64,000 nt of DNA. Origin: Diospyros lotus (taxonomy: Eukaryota > Streptophyta > Magnoliopsida > Ericales > Ebenaceae). The notes below the pieces were generated by a model. That model saw only the letters and a program-made list of their open reading frames with translations. It made no database searches and was not told the DNA's origin. Location: NCBI RefSeq assembly GCF_014633365.1, contig NC_068345.1:13276058-13340057 (forward strand), in the 5' to 3' direction. This document shows positions 35,232 to 46,426 of this stretch, in pieces. The stretch's first letter is position 1; the number at the start of each line of letters is the position of its first letter. The translations under genes were made by a program, and so were the position numbers.

Positions 35232-36742
35232 TGTTGGAAATGTATGCCCTAAAGACACGTTTTGTTTAATTTATGGTAATGATGTTTCTTTTATTCAGTT
35301 CATGGCACATATATTATTTGCATTTAATTGTTGGAAAAAGTGTCCATGCTATTAAGTAAGTGATTCATGTGATGGGTCGTTCTTCACAGTTAGGCATGAA
35401 TCATGGGTACTTAATAAGAAAGAAAAACATTACTCTTGATCTTTTGATAGAACTGGGCATTCTATCATGAGAAGATCATTGTACAATAGATCCTAATGGA
35501 GGATGGCTTGCCTTAGCCAGTAAACAGTCCGTTTACTCTAATTGTACAAGCGCATTTGGAATGCGTAGAGTGGACCTGTGATAAAAGCTAATGACAAAGT
35601 ACTAATTATCATGGAGCTAGTCTATCACTGCTACTACGTGGACGAGTACTCTAATACTTGAGTATTAGTTGGTGGTCTAGTGAACCTAGAGCTGTATTCT
35701 TAGATTCATTGTAGGTGAGGTCTATCAAAGATCAATATCCTTTTGAGTTGGGAGTATGGTTTCTAATTAGCTAAGACAGACTAATACAAGATAGTTTCTG
35801 TGATTCACCCCCTTGTGATTGTCCAAGAATAATCAAATAATCCAGGGCCCTGGGAACGTGACTTAAGAGTGTGTGCTTCTAGGTAGGTCCTAGTGATAAG
35901 CAAGTACATTCGAATAGTCACGGATTATTGGACTAGTGATCTAAGGATGGTAGAAATCATTTAGAGAGGTGTTAGTACATCATTCCTTTCTAAATGATGG
36001 GTGTTACGCAGAGGGGTATTTTCGTCATTACACTAGTAGGTCAAAGACATGGCATATGCAAAATTATTCGTGGGGTCAGTGTTACCATATGGTGATAGTT
36101 GGAACACTTAGAATGACAAAATATAGCTACTAGGTAGCAGGGATATTTTGGTCATTTTAGTAGCCGTGAATAATTTGTCTTTTGGTCCCCGGGGTAGCTC
36201 GATGTAACTCATGTATTTTTTAATACATTTGGCTTGTTGGATGAATTACATTGAGAGAGAATTATTTTATTCAGCATGGTCCATAATTAATTGGGCTAGA
36301 ATAAAATAATAGTTCATTAGGGTTTTTAATTAATTAATTGGGCTAACCCAATTAGAAAATTAATTAAATAATCTTGGCCCATTAGGGTTTGGCCCACTAG
36401 GGTTTTAACCCTAGGGTTCTCCCTATATATATCTCTCTTTGATTGTTTTTCATCCAAGGTCGTTTTTGCTCTTCTTCACCGAAGGGAGGCCACGAGTTCG
36501 AGTCATATTTCGGAAGATCGAAAGAGAGCCTCGAAGTTCTGATGCGAAGGAGCCGAAGGATAGCAGGACAGCCGTCGTCTCCACCATGAGAAGAAGCTAC
36601 CGCGCATCCTGCCCCTATCGCCCCATTCCGACCGATAATCCGCCGTAAAAGTAAGTCTCTTAGATTCTAATCAATACGAGGAACGGTTTTGATCTTAAAC
36701 CGCTTCCGTTGCATGCTATGTTTCCTCGTTAATGATCCTTCA
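35232..36742 (+). mobile_element. Solo LTR, copia-like family 1
   Basis: It runs from TGTTGGAAATG to GATCCTTCA with perfect TSD AAAAT (35227-35231 and 36743-36747). It is inserted in the protease region, between the codons for QANF and MVVKT; taking it out with one TSD copy restores the reading frame. TATA box CCCTATATATATC at 36421-36433. It is the inverted counterpart of 5571-7066. Confidence 0.95.
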
Positions 36743-37995
36743 AAAATTAGCTTGTCGAGTTACGAGTTGGGGGTCTACACCCAACGTGATAGGTAACTGA
36801 ATAGATCGTACAATTGGGACCACTTCTCTAGTGAAGCTATATAGGGGCGAGGACACTTTTTTCAATCGATCATGAGATAAATGCATCTGCTCAAAACAGT
36901 TCCAGTAGATCAAATTGACAGAACTGCCATTATCTACCAAAATTCTACTGATGGGGTGCTTAGCCACGATTGCTGAAATAACCATGGGATCATCGTGAGG
37001 GAGTATTATATCACCTCGATCAGTTGGGGCGAAGGTGATTGGCTCTTCATCATCTCTTACCTCCATCACCGAATTAACTTGGAATGCTTGACGAGCGTAT
37101 GCCTTTCGGGATGCCGACGTGTCCCCACCTAGGATTTCCCCTCCCGAAATAATGTGAATGGCTTGTTGAGTTGGCTCATTGTCTAATTGAGGATCTTGCC
37201 TTCGATCTCTTCCCCTCTCTTGCTTCCTTAGATTTTTCCTTTCGTGCTCGTCACGCCTGTTATCCCTTTGTCGGGGTTCCCTGTTTTCTTCTCCTTCATG
37301 CATCACATACCTTTACAGGTGTCCTTCTCGAATAAGCATTTCAATCTGATTCTTCAATTCTCTACAATGATTTGTGGAATGTCCCCGAGTTCTATGATAT
37401 CTGCAGTATTCTTCTTGGTTTTTCCCCATAGGTCTGTTAACTCTGCGAGGTAGTTTAAGGAGTCCTTCTCCCTCTACTGCGGCTAGTATAACTGACTGTG
37501 GTTGTAAAGGCCGAGTATAGTGGTTAAACTGAGGTTTAGGTGTATTAGCTCTCCTAATCCTTTCCTGTCATCGAATAGACTCTTCTTCTCCTTCACGTTC
37601 CTTTCTCTTCCTCTCTTTATCTTCATTCCCTCCCCCCCCCCCCCCACATTCCTCATAATTTCAGTGTGGAGGATATACCAGTTCGCTCTAACATACAAAT
37701 CGGCCAGGGACGTTGGAGGGTCTAAGGAAAGCGACTCTTGGAGAGAGAGGAGACGGGTTCCTTGAAGCATAGCAGACACTGCTACTTGGGCCGGAAAATC
37801 AAGGACTTCAAGAGTAGCGTTGCGAAATCTATCCACAAATTGATGTAAGGATTCCTTATTCCCTTGTCGTATACTGAGCAAGTATGTGGCGTCCTTTTTC
37901 CTTCGACTGTTAATCACAAAAGCCTTGATAAATTCTACTCTAAGCTGCCCAAATGATGAAATAGAGGCTTCTGGTAGGCCGTTAAATCATGTTTG

Positions 37996-39427
37996 TGTTA
38001 GAAACCGGCCAACCGTGTAGCTTCGATTCTGCCTTCTTTGATTCGTAGAGTTGTAAGCGCAAACTCCTCCAAGTCGGTCCACACGATCGACCCTCTCCAC
38101 GACGCCTCGAGTAGTGCTAACAAACCCTAGGCGCCTCCAATGAGAGATCCAAATTTTTCACTTATTTTCCAACTTCATAAGTGGCATATTTATAGAGTTA
38201 AAAAACCCTAGTTGTGCCTTGGAAATCCCCTAAACAATTTAGGCCCGACCCTTAATCATATTGGGCCGAATCTCTCTTTTAAATTGTGGAACGGGCTCAA
38301 CCTAAGTGTGTGACCCCTTAGGTCCACCATTGGGCTAGATGTAGGGCCAATTCTATTGGGCTATATGAAGGTCCAATTGAATAGAATAATTAAACTCTTT
38401 AATTAAACTTATGGGCTTCATAATTAACTCATCTCATGGGCTTCTTAATTAAACTCTTTAATTAATAGTTTTAGAATTAATCATATTAATTCTAAAACCC
38501 TACATATCATGGTTAACGTCTAGCAACATGCCATAAATGCCTAGCCAACGATGAAAAAACACGGACCTTTTCAATTGCAATTACCGTACAGTAAAATTCT
38601 TTCATCAATCTATGTCCCGATTGAATTTAAGGTATGGTTTTATGACGAAACCCTAGTCATTCAATAACTATGTATCCATTCCAGATTTATGACTTGATAG
38701 GTGAAATCAAAACACTTTTTGATTTCCACCTCACCTTGGCCAAGGATTTTCTCAATCATGAAATTATCGGAATACACAGGACATCTTCTCATCTTATCGA
38801 TAAGTGATGAATTCTATTTGACATCCACAAGCCTTCATATGTGATAAGGTTATGCCCAGTGATAATTTGTTAATCACTCCATTGGAATCCAAAAAGAACC
38901 AAAGCGTAACCAGTCAAATATAAGACTACCATGATGTCTCAAGTCTAAGGACCAATCTGCACTATTGCAACACAGAAATTCCAATTCGACAATAAACAAT
39001 TACCATTAGGAATTCTGTAGCGAGTCAGTTCAGTGTACTTATTCTTATAATAAGCACCCACATATATGCACTAGTGTCCACACACCAATGTCCATGAAAC
39101 AAGACATTTTCCTAATTGAGCATGCATTATATATGCTAGTCTATCCGAGTTATTAGTGTCCAATCCTAATAACTCTATGACTAGGAACATTTAAGATCAA
39201 GGATTATAAGGAATATGTTTCATGATCGTCATCTCTATGCACGACCATATTCCATGAGTCTATTTGATCTATGGACTTTGTTAAGAATGGAAATAATAAA
39301 GACAACCATCAATGACAAATAAAACATAATGCCTTACAATAATAATTGATTGAAGATAAAGAGTCACAATGAAAAATATGATCAATTACATGTAAATATA
39401 ATTGGCTTATGGGGCATAACTCTAACA
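37996..39427 (-). mobile_element. Solo LTR, copia-like family 2, in gag
   Basis: The minus strand starts TGTTAGAGTTATGCC and ends GGCCGGTTTCTAACA. Flanks are GTTTG (37991-37995) and GTTCG (39428-39432), a 5-bp duplication with one change. It is inserted in gag, between the GHART and FNGLPEAS words. A minus-strand TATA (CTATAAATATGCC) lies near 38183-38195. Confidence 0.93.
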
Positions 39428-40399
39428 GTTCGAGCATGTCCTGATAGTGTTAAGGAAAAAGCTCAGCACATTATGTTGTCGTCCCATCCATGCAATATCA
39501 TTAGTGACTCATAATTTTGGACATGATCGTATGGATCTTCCTTTCCTGAGTAGAGGGTGATTTGCCGCATTTTGAATTTTCGAGGTAGAGGCCTTTCCAA
39601 TATATCTGCAGTAAAAGGACACTTTCTACGCTGATGCTCTTCCATCGCGGGGATTAACTTTTTCTGCTCAAGCACCTCTTCTACTACTCTGTTCATGTCA
39701 TCACGCATGATGGCTGCTGTCTAGTTGTCATGCCTTGTTGGCGTGCTAGCCACCATTTCATGATACCTCCGTCTTTGAGGGCTTCTAGTCCTTTCTTCCA
39801 TTCTTGGGTTTTCATTTATTCGAGGCACGGTATGACAGTTCTTTTTTGGTAGCGCTGGCCTAGGCCTATTCTCTCGTCGAGGAGTAGGTCGAGAATGAGA
39901 ATCGGGAGAGGCCTCTTGATAGGAATCAGCTCCCATTTCGGGCTAAGGTTCAGGCGATGGCATAAACTTTTTCAAGGTATCAAGTAACGTTCCTCCAGGC
40001 ATCATACCTTGGAGTATACCGATCATGTCTCGAAGTGCCTGCATGCCCTCAACGTGTTGCTATCTCAATGCTTCATACTCTTCCCACGGGACCGTACTCA
40101 GTGGCTGTCGTGAAGTCCCCGCTTGATCAGTAGGAAGTGGCCCTGAACCGATGTTAAGTGGAGGTGGGACTGATTGGTCCCCCACCTGTTGGCTCGGGGA
40201 AAAGGAGTGAACACCTCCTTGGGGTTGAGCATTATGAGGGGGCGGAGGTGCTCCTTGTGGGTGAGAATTGGGGATAATGGGAGGCGTTCTCTGTTGTTGA
40301 GAGTTCCATGGTGGTAGGCGTGTTTCTACGCCTTGAGAGAGAGTTCATCAATGTCCATGAGTGTTTGTCATTCTTAAGTTGACTTTTTGTCTTGCGTTT

Positions 40400-40416
40400 C
40401 CCACAGACGGCGCCAA
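40400..40416 (-). promoter_or_regulatory. Primer binding site of Tat-like element
   Basis: The minus strand reads TTGGCGCCGTCTGTGGG directly after the 5' LTR end. TGGCGCCGTCTGTGGG-type sites are typical of Tat-group gypsy elements and differ from the Met-type sites of the chromoviruses here. I do not assign the tRNA. Confidence 0.8.
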
Positions 40417-40417
40417 T

Positions 40418-41400
40418 TGTTGTTGCCAAAATACAACAATCTATTTTTAATTGCGGACAAACGTAAGAGTCTCGGGAGTTGTGCCTTCACTGATGAGAAT
40501 CTTGACGAGCAATTGGATCTGGTAGAGGTCCAAATCTAGTAATCCAATAGAGCTGATGGTCTGATAAGGCTGATGATCTGGTGGCACAAGATGACCGAGT
40601 GACCTGAGGGTGACGAGTAGCCTTGGTGACCGAGTAACCTGAGGGTGACAAGTTCCCTTTGTGACCGAGTGACCTGAGGGCGACGAGTGGCCTTGGTGAC
40701 CGAGTGACCTGAGGGTAACGAGTGGCCTTGGTGACCGAGTGACCTAAGGACGACGAGTGGCCTTGGTAATCGAGTGACCATAGGGTGACGAGTGGCCTAC
40801 AAAACGAGAGCACCGCTAGGACGTAGGTGGGGGTCCTCGCGCAAACCCTCCGATGCTTAAGTCAGATCTCGAGAAAATACGAAATGATGCTTTAATCACT
40901 CAAAATTGCGTACCTCATGAAGAAGATGAGACCTTGTATTTATAGTGGAGGGTGAGGGAGGCTTTGCGATATTCTTGGTGAGAGTCTCGCAACCCATTCC
41001 GGAGATCTCGCGGCCCATTCTGAGAATTTCGGAGCCCATTCGGCTGATGAGGGGGGGTCCACTTGGTTGAAACGAGTGGATCGACAACATATGGCAAAGC
41101 CAGAGGGTCACTCGATCGTGCCCCCGAGTGGGATTTCTCGGCCTAACAGAGTGGATCCCACTCGGCTAGGCCGAGCCGGGTCAAGAGGCCACTCAGCACA
41201 ACCGAGTGAACCCCCACTCGGTTGTGCCGAGCAGGGGTGTGGCCACTCGGCTAATTGAGTGGCCCTCCTCTCGGCCAACCGAGTGGCACCCCACTTGGTT
41301 ACGCCGAGTGGGTCTTCTTCGCCCCCTTGTCTTTGCTTTTTCCTATTAAATTGGGGGCCATGCTTGACCGGATATCTGTCTCACCTTCCCGGGTACATCA
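40418..41400 (-). repeat. 5' LTR of Tat-like element
   Basis: Minus-strand TATA (CTATAAATACAAG, rc of about 40933-40945), six 35-bp repeats (40592-40801), and a shorter set of CACTCGG/CCGAGTG motifs than the partner LTR. Ends and TSD are exact. Confidence 0.93.
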
Positions 41401-41411
41401 GTTTGAATAAA

Positions 41412-43234
41412 AATGTCTACTACAAAAAGTATGAATCTTGATTTGAAAAACATAAGAGAAAAAGAAATGCAAAAGAATTAATTTAATCACAAAAAGGTGC
41501 ACTTGATAGATTTACTATTAATACTAAACACCAACTAATAGATAAACCAAATGAAGGGTTTAAATGAAAAATTAGTTGAAAATTGTGAAAAAAAATTGGA
41601 GATGACAATTTAAATTCACCAAAAAATAGTGAAGAATATGATGAAAATTTAGAAGAAGATGTTCCAATCGACAATAATAAAAACGTTATTGATGAAGACG
41701 AAACAATTATTAAAAATATTTATGATCTAGTACAATGGAGAAATTTAGACTCAAGTCTAATTGATTTATTAGTTGAGAAATGTCCAATTAGACAAATTTT
41801 AGATTTTTCATAAGATAAAAATTTTAGATATTTTTCTACAATTCATTACATTCAAAATTTACCAAACGGAGAAAAATATGATAAAAAAATGGCTAGTATA
41901 TTCAAAAGAATTAGATAAAGCATTTTGTTATATTGTTGTAAATTATTTAGTTTGAAATTAAATACAATTCAATTAGCAAAAGGGTGTGGAGATTGAAAAA
42001 ATCCAAACTTAAATGTCACAAAACAAGTAATGAACATACTATAAGTATGAATATTTGGGTTAATATTGGGATGAGATTACTTAAAAACGAAACAGATGAT
42101 AAACATTTACAAGATAAAATACATGAAGAGAAAGAGTATTGGAAGAATGTACTATTAAGAATTATTGTTATTGTAAAAATCTTTCAAAAAATAATTTGGC
42201 ATTTCATAGTACAAATGAGAAAGATTTGTCAAAATAATAACGTAAATTTTTTGAGTTTAATTGAAATGATTATTGAGTTTGATCCAATAATACAAGAACA
42301 CCTTAGACGTGTTCAAAACAGAGAAATTCATAACCATTATCTTGATCATAATATACAAAATGAGTTGATAAGTAGTTTAGTATAAAAATCAAATAATCAA
42401 AATATTTTTTAATTATATTTAATTGTACCCCTAGATACAAGTTATCAAGAACAAATGTCTTTTATATTAAGATGTGTAGATATTTTAATAAGTTTAATAA
42501 AAATAGAAGAATACTTTATAGATTTTTTAAAAGTGGATAATATCTCTTATCAAGATCTTTTTAATTTACTCATAAATAAAATAAAAAAATTTGAACTTGA
42601 TGTAAATAATGTAAAAGAATAAGGATATCATAATGGGTCTAATATGAAAGGTAAATAACATGGTATACAAAACAAATTATTAGATATAAATTTTGGAGTA
42701 TTTTATACACTATGTAGTTGTTACAATTTTAATTTAGTTCTTTATGATATGGCTAATTCATGTGCTAATATTATTACATTTTTGAAGTGATACAACACAT
42801 ACACTTATTATTTTCTTCTTCTATAAAAAAAATGAAAAAAAATATGCAACATCATGTTTCTAATTTGACACTTAAACTATTATCATAAACACGTTGGAAA
42901 AATTATAATGAAAGTGTTAAAACAATCAAATTTCAAACTCCACAAATAAGAGATATTTTATATCAATTAGTAGAAACTAGTGAGAATCTTAAAACAAAAA
43001 GTGAAGCTATTTCTTTAGCAATATATGTTGAAAATTTTAAATTTCTATTAGGCATGATTATTTGGTCAGATATGTTGTTTGTTGTTAATACAGTCCGTAA
43101 ATACTTACAATATAAAGATATGGACATTGTTGTTGCAATAGATCACTTAAAATGTCTCATTTGTTTTTTCAAGAGCTATATAGAAAATGTTTTTAAATCT
43201 TCAATGATTTCTACTAAAGATATTGCAGACCAAA
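41412..43234 (+). pseudogene. hAT transposase-like relic (TTF/ZMYM type), part 1
   Basis: The N-terminal segment shows KKYES, FEKHKRKR and SQKGALDRF after frame correction; then DLVQWRNLDSSLIDLLVEK, NLPNGEKYDK, and a 133-codon open run (41984-42382) containing [16 protein letters not shown] and [16 protein letters not shown]. Next come YFIDFLKVD-like, NNVK and MKGK words and LAIYVENFKFLLGMIIWSDM. These are the TTF-type zinc finger and catalytic-region words of plant ZMYM-like hAT transposases. The many stops and frameshifts show long decay. It stops at KDIADQM, where a solo LTR is inserted, and resumes at 56361. No terminal inverted repeats of the hAT element itself were identified. Confidence 0.87.
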
Positions 43235-44544
43235 TGTAACATCCCAGATTTTCAAACTCAAATATGATGTAATACCTGAGGTTATTAGGTTCTAATACTT
43301 GAGGAAATAGGTCCTTTCAAGGGATTATAGAAGCCTTGAGGCAAAGGTTCAGTTTTTGAACCAGTGGTAAAATCATAAATATTGAAGTTCGGGTAAAAGT
43401 ATAATTTACCTAAAATCTTGGGGTGCTAAGTGTAATTTATCCATTTTTCAAGGACCAAAAAAGTGCAATTAAAAATTGCCCGGGGACCAAATTGCAAGGG
43501 CCTAAGTGCAATTACCCGAAAAGTTTGGGCCAAGGTGTAGTTCTTGAAACCTTAAAAATATCTCTTCAAGGTATCATAGATTTCAAATTCAAATCAAATG
43601 GAGCTTTGGATTCTAAACTCTATTAAATTCAATTAAGAGACGAGTGATGCATTTCGGTTGGATGCACATGGGAGAAATGATGAAGCCTTATCTTCAATGA
43701 CACGTGGCAATCAACCATTGGCCACTTGGAAGATAAGATAAGGTCACATGATGGCTCATAATGACCCTTTGAGGTGGCATTGCGTGATTGGCTAAGGAAA
43801 AGCTTACTTAGCTTCCAAGTTTGCAAAAGTCTCCAAACCTTATCCCTAAGGACATGTGGCAAGCATTCATTGGCCACTTGGAGATAGGATTTGAAGTGTA
43901 ATGATGAGAAATGTGAAAAATTCAATTAACCGTGTGGGATGTAGTTGTAATAATGGGAAATGTAGAAAATGTAATTTACCATGTGGGATATAATGATGGG
44001 GAATCTTAAAAATCTAATTAAACATGTGGAGGCACAAATCCCTAGGGACACATGGCATATTTTAATTGGATGCTCATGGATGGAATGATGACACGACACG
44101 TGGCGCGATTTGGTTCGCCGAAGTTTCCTATAAATAAGGGCTTTGAGGTTATTCATTTTGGGTACCAAGTAAGGAGGAAAAGGAAGGGAGTTTGAGGGAG
44201 GAAATGCTATCAAAAAGAAGGGAGAAAGTCGAGGGAGAATAAGCCTTGACAGAATTTTTGGGTCTTTCTCGAAGTTCGTGCCAAACAGTAAGAAAAACTA
44301 CTAGAAAACCCATTCCGCTCGTTGTAAACCGTGCTTCCTAAGGTAACTGATCAAGGTGAGTGATTCCTGCATGTTTTGTGACACTTTGAGAATTTGTTGC
44401 TTCACTTGTGTGTGGATGATGGACTGCATATCATGCCTTCGAGGCTTACATGTCATATTTTTCCTTGGCTATGCATATTCCTTCTGCTTTGTCATATATC
44501 ATGTTTGTGTTGGTGACTGTGGCTAGTTATTGGGACATCATGGA

Positions 44545-46408
44545 TGTAACACCCCCTCTCCTAGAACTGCTCGAGAAGAGGTGCTACGGGGAAAATAAAA
44601 TAAAACTGGCTAATAAACTAAAATCTGATACCATGACTGAACATCTCAATCAATTGGAATAAAAACTCTGAGTCAATACAGACTGAAAACCATAAACTCT
44701 GTCTAAGGGAAAATCCCTCAACTGAAATATAAAATAGATCTAAACTACCAAAACACTACAAAACTCAACAGACCCCCAGATATCTTTTATCTTGAGCGGC
44801 TCCATGTACACACACTATAACCACTACTACTAGGCCCCATATCTGGTACTCTTCCCCTAGAACATGAAGGGGTGAAGAGTACAAGGTGAGCTACAAAATC
44901 TCAGCAAGTAATAAGCTGGAAAGAATACTGAAGCTGAATCAAAGAATATCGATACTGATAAATAACTCACTGAACTTGTACTGTATAATCACTGTCTGAT
45001 TGCATTCATAAAAATGTAATGCACATAAACTGTAAACTAAATGCAGGTATGAAACTATGGCTCATAGGCTCACATAATCTGATAAAACATACCTGACTGA
45101 TCTGAAACTTGCATACATACAAACTGTAAGCACATACTGTGGGCAAAGCCCCTAGCCCCCTGATTGCCACCAGGCGAGCAACTCATAAACTGAGCTAAAA
45201 CTGAAACTGATGGGATCCCCACGGACAAGCCGCCTGGCGCGCATAAAGCAATGCAATGCTCACATAAATGCTAGTACACGATAAACAAACCATCCGGATA
45301 TCATACTCGAAGAACTTTAGATACATCCAGGTACGATACAAGGTATCCGGATATTAGAACTTAGAGTAATAGAACTTGCAATCCAAAATGGATAAGGATT
45401 AATGGAACTTGCAATCCAAAATGGATAAGGATTAATAGAACTTGCAATCCAAAATGGATGAGGATTAATAGAACTTGCAATCCAAAATGGATAAGGATTA
45501 ATGGAACTTGCAATCCAAAATGGATCAGGATTAACGGAACTTGCAATCCAAAATGGAAGAGGATTAATAGAACTTGCTCATAACTTCACTGTTATACTCA
45601 TATATATATATATATATACGTCGAAGAGGATTAATAGAACTTGCTCATAACTTCACTGTTATACTCATATATATATATATATATACGTCTTTGCTTACTG
45701 ATATAAATCTGAAAACTACAACGAAGAACTGGAATAATCTAAAATCAAAACTGATATGAACCTGTAATGGAAAGGATTACAAGAAGAATACTTACCTGAT
45801 AGAACTCTTTGATCGAACCCTGGAGAGATCCTGAAGACTCTAGTAAGCCTCTGCTATCTCTTGGCCTTTCTGTTCTTCACGCGGCATGAAGAAAAGCTAA
45901 GCTAATGGGATCTATATATAGACATAAAGTCCTAGATCTCTTTCCTTTTATAACTTGGAATCTCTCTCCCAATTGAACTTGGAGACTCTCAAAACCTTCT
46001 CCTATTGGGACTAGGAGACTCTTAATCCAAATACATCTCATACATGGATTCTCATTCTTCTTTAAATACATAGTCCCACTTAATTAATAATAATACAAAA
46101 ATTATTATTAAAACTCTCAAATAATAATAAAACTCCAAAATTACCTTCATGCCCTTGCATTTAATCCACAAAATAAATTCCATTTAAATGCTATTTAAAT
46201 ACTATTATCTCAATTAAAAATCACTAGTTTGCCACCTTGGCAAATTCTTTAACTCCAAAATTAAAAAGAAACAAATGCTATTCTTTTCCTTCAAAATCTC
46301 TAAATTACCACATTAAATAATTAATTGGCAAAATCGCTTAATCAAATACTTCAACAATTAATTAAATCATTCTTGAATAAATACTGGACCCTCTAACGGG
46401 TCGTTACA
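44545..46408 (-). repeat. 3' LTR of chromovirus, with internal deletion
   Basis: 1,864 bases against 2,453 in the partner. About 580 bases (53882-54464 in the partner) holding most of the palindrome array are missing after TAGTACAC. It has six 33-bp repeats (45370-45570) and a duplicated 65-base block with (AT)n at 45560-45690. Confidence 0.92.
45370..45570 (-). repeat. 33-bp minisatellite, 6 copies
   Basis: Unit GAACTTGCAATCCAAAATGG plus ATAAGGATTAAT. Being 33 bases long it stays open in one frame on the minus strand (repeat QVPLILIHFGL), which is not a gene. Confidence 0.95.
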
Positions 46409-46426
46409 ATTTCTCCCCTCTTTAAA
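46409..46426 (-). promoter_or_regulatory. Polypurine tract
   Basis: The minus strand reads TTTAAAGAGGGGAGAAAT right before the 3' LTR. Confidence 0.85.

Larger units (their letters stand above)
34665..40380 (-). pseudogene. Tat-like gag-protease-RT start, split by two solo LTRs
   Basis: Reading leftward: gag leader; an RRKCPFTADILERPLPRKF-type region and DHVQNYESLM (39470-39640); the first solo LTR; FNGLPEAS then FGQLRVEFIKAF and QGNKESLHQFVDRF (Retrotrans_gag, 37990-37800); a CRYHRTRGHSTNHC knuckle (about 37343-37400); protease with LVDNGSSVNLIY (about 36905-36940; DNGS stands for the usual DTGS); the second solo LTR after QANF; then MILGCPLLND, LKHMK-like linker and RNIAPDR, which starts reverse transcriptase. 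Similarity ends at about 34665. Stops are few in protease and more in gag. Gag, knuckle and protease act in particle assembly and maturation in this family. Confidence 0.88.
30716..41400 (-). mobile_element. Tat-like Ty3/gypsy element, non-autonomous, with antisense gene
   Basis: A complete insertion bounded by TSD GTTTG (30711-30715 and 41401-41405), with two LTRs of 947 and 983 bases (minus-strand start TGATGTACCCGGG, end TTGGCAACAACA), a primer site next to the right LTR and a polypurine tract next to the left one. Gag, protease and the very start of reverse transcriptase are present on the minus strand. The rest of reverse transcriptase, RNase H and integrase are absent. In their place lies an antisense gene (32253-34656). 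Two solo LTRs (35232-36742 and 37996-39427) were inserted later. Without pol it would have needed enzymes from a relative. Confidence 0.92.

Noticed and set aside
45361..45546. Repetitive protein with 11-residue repeats (also at 54546-54830)
   Set aside because: A by-product of the 33-bp minisatellite, whose length is a multiple of three.
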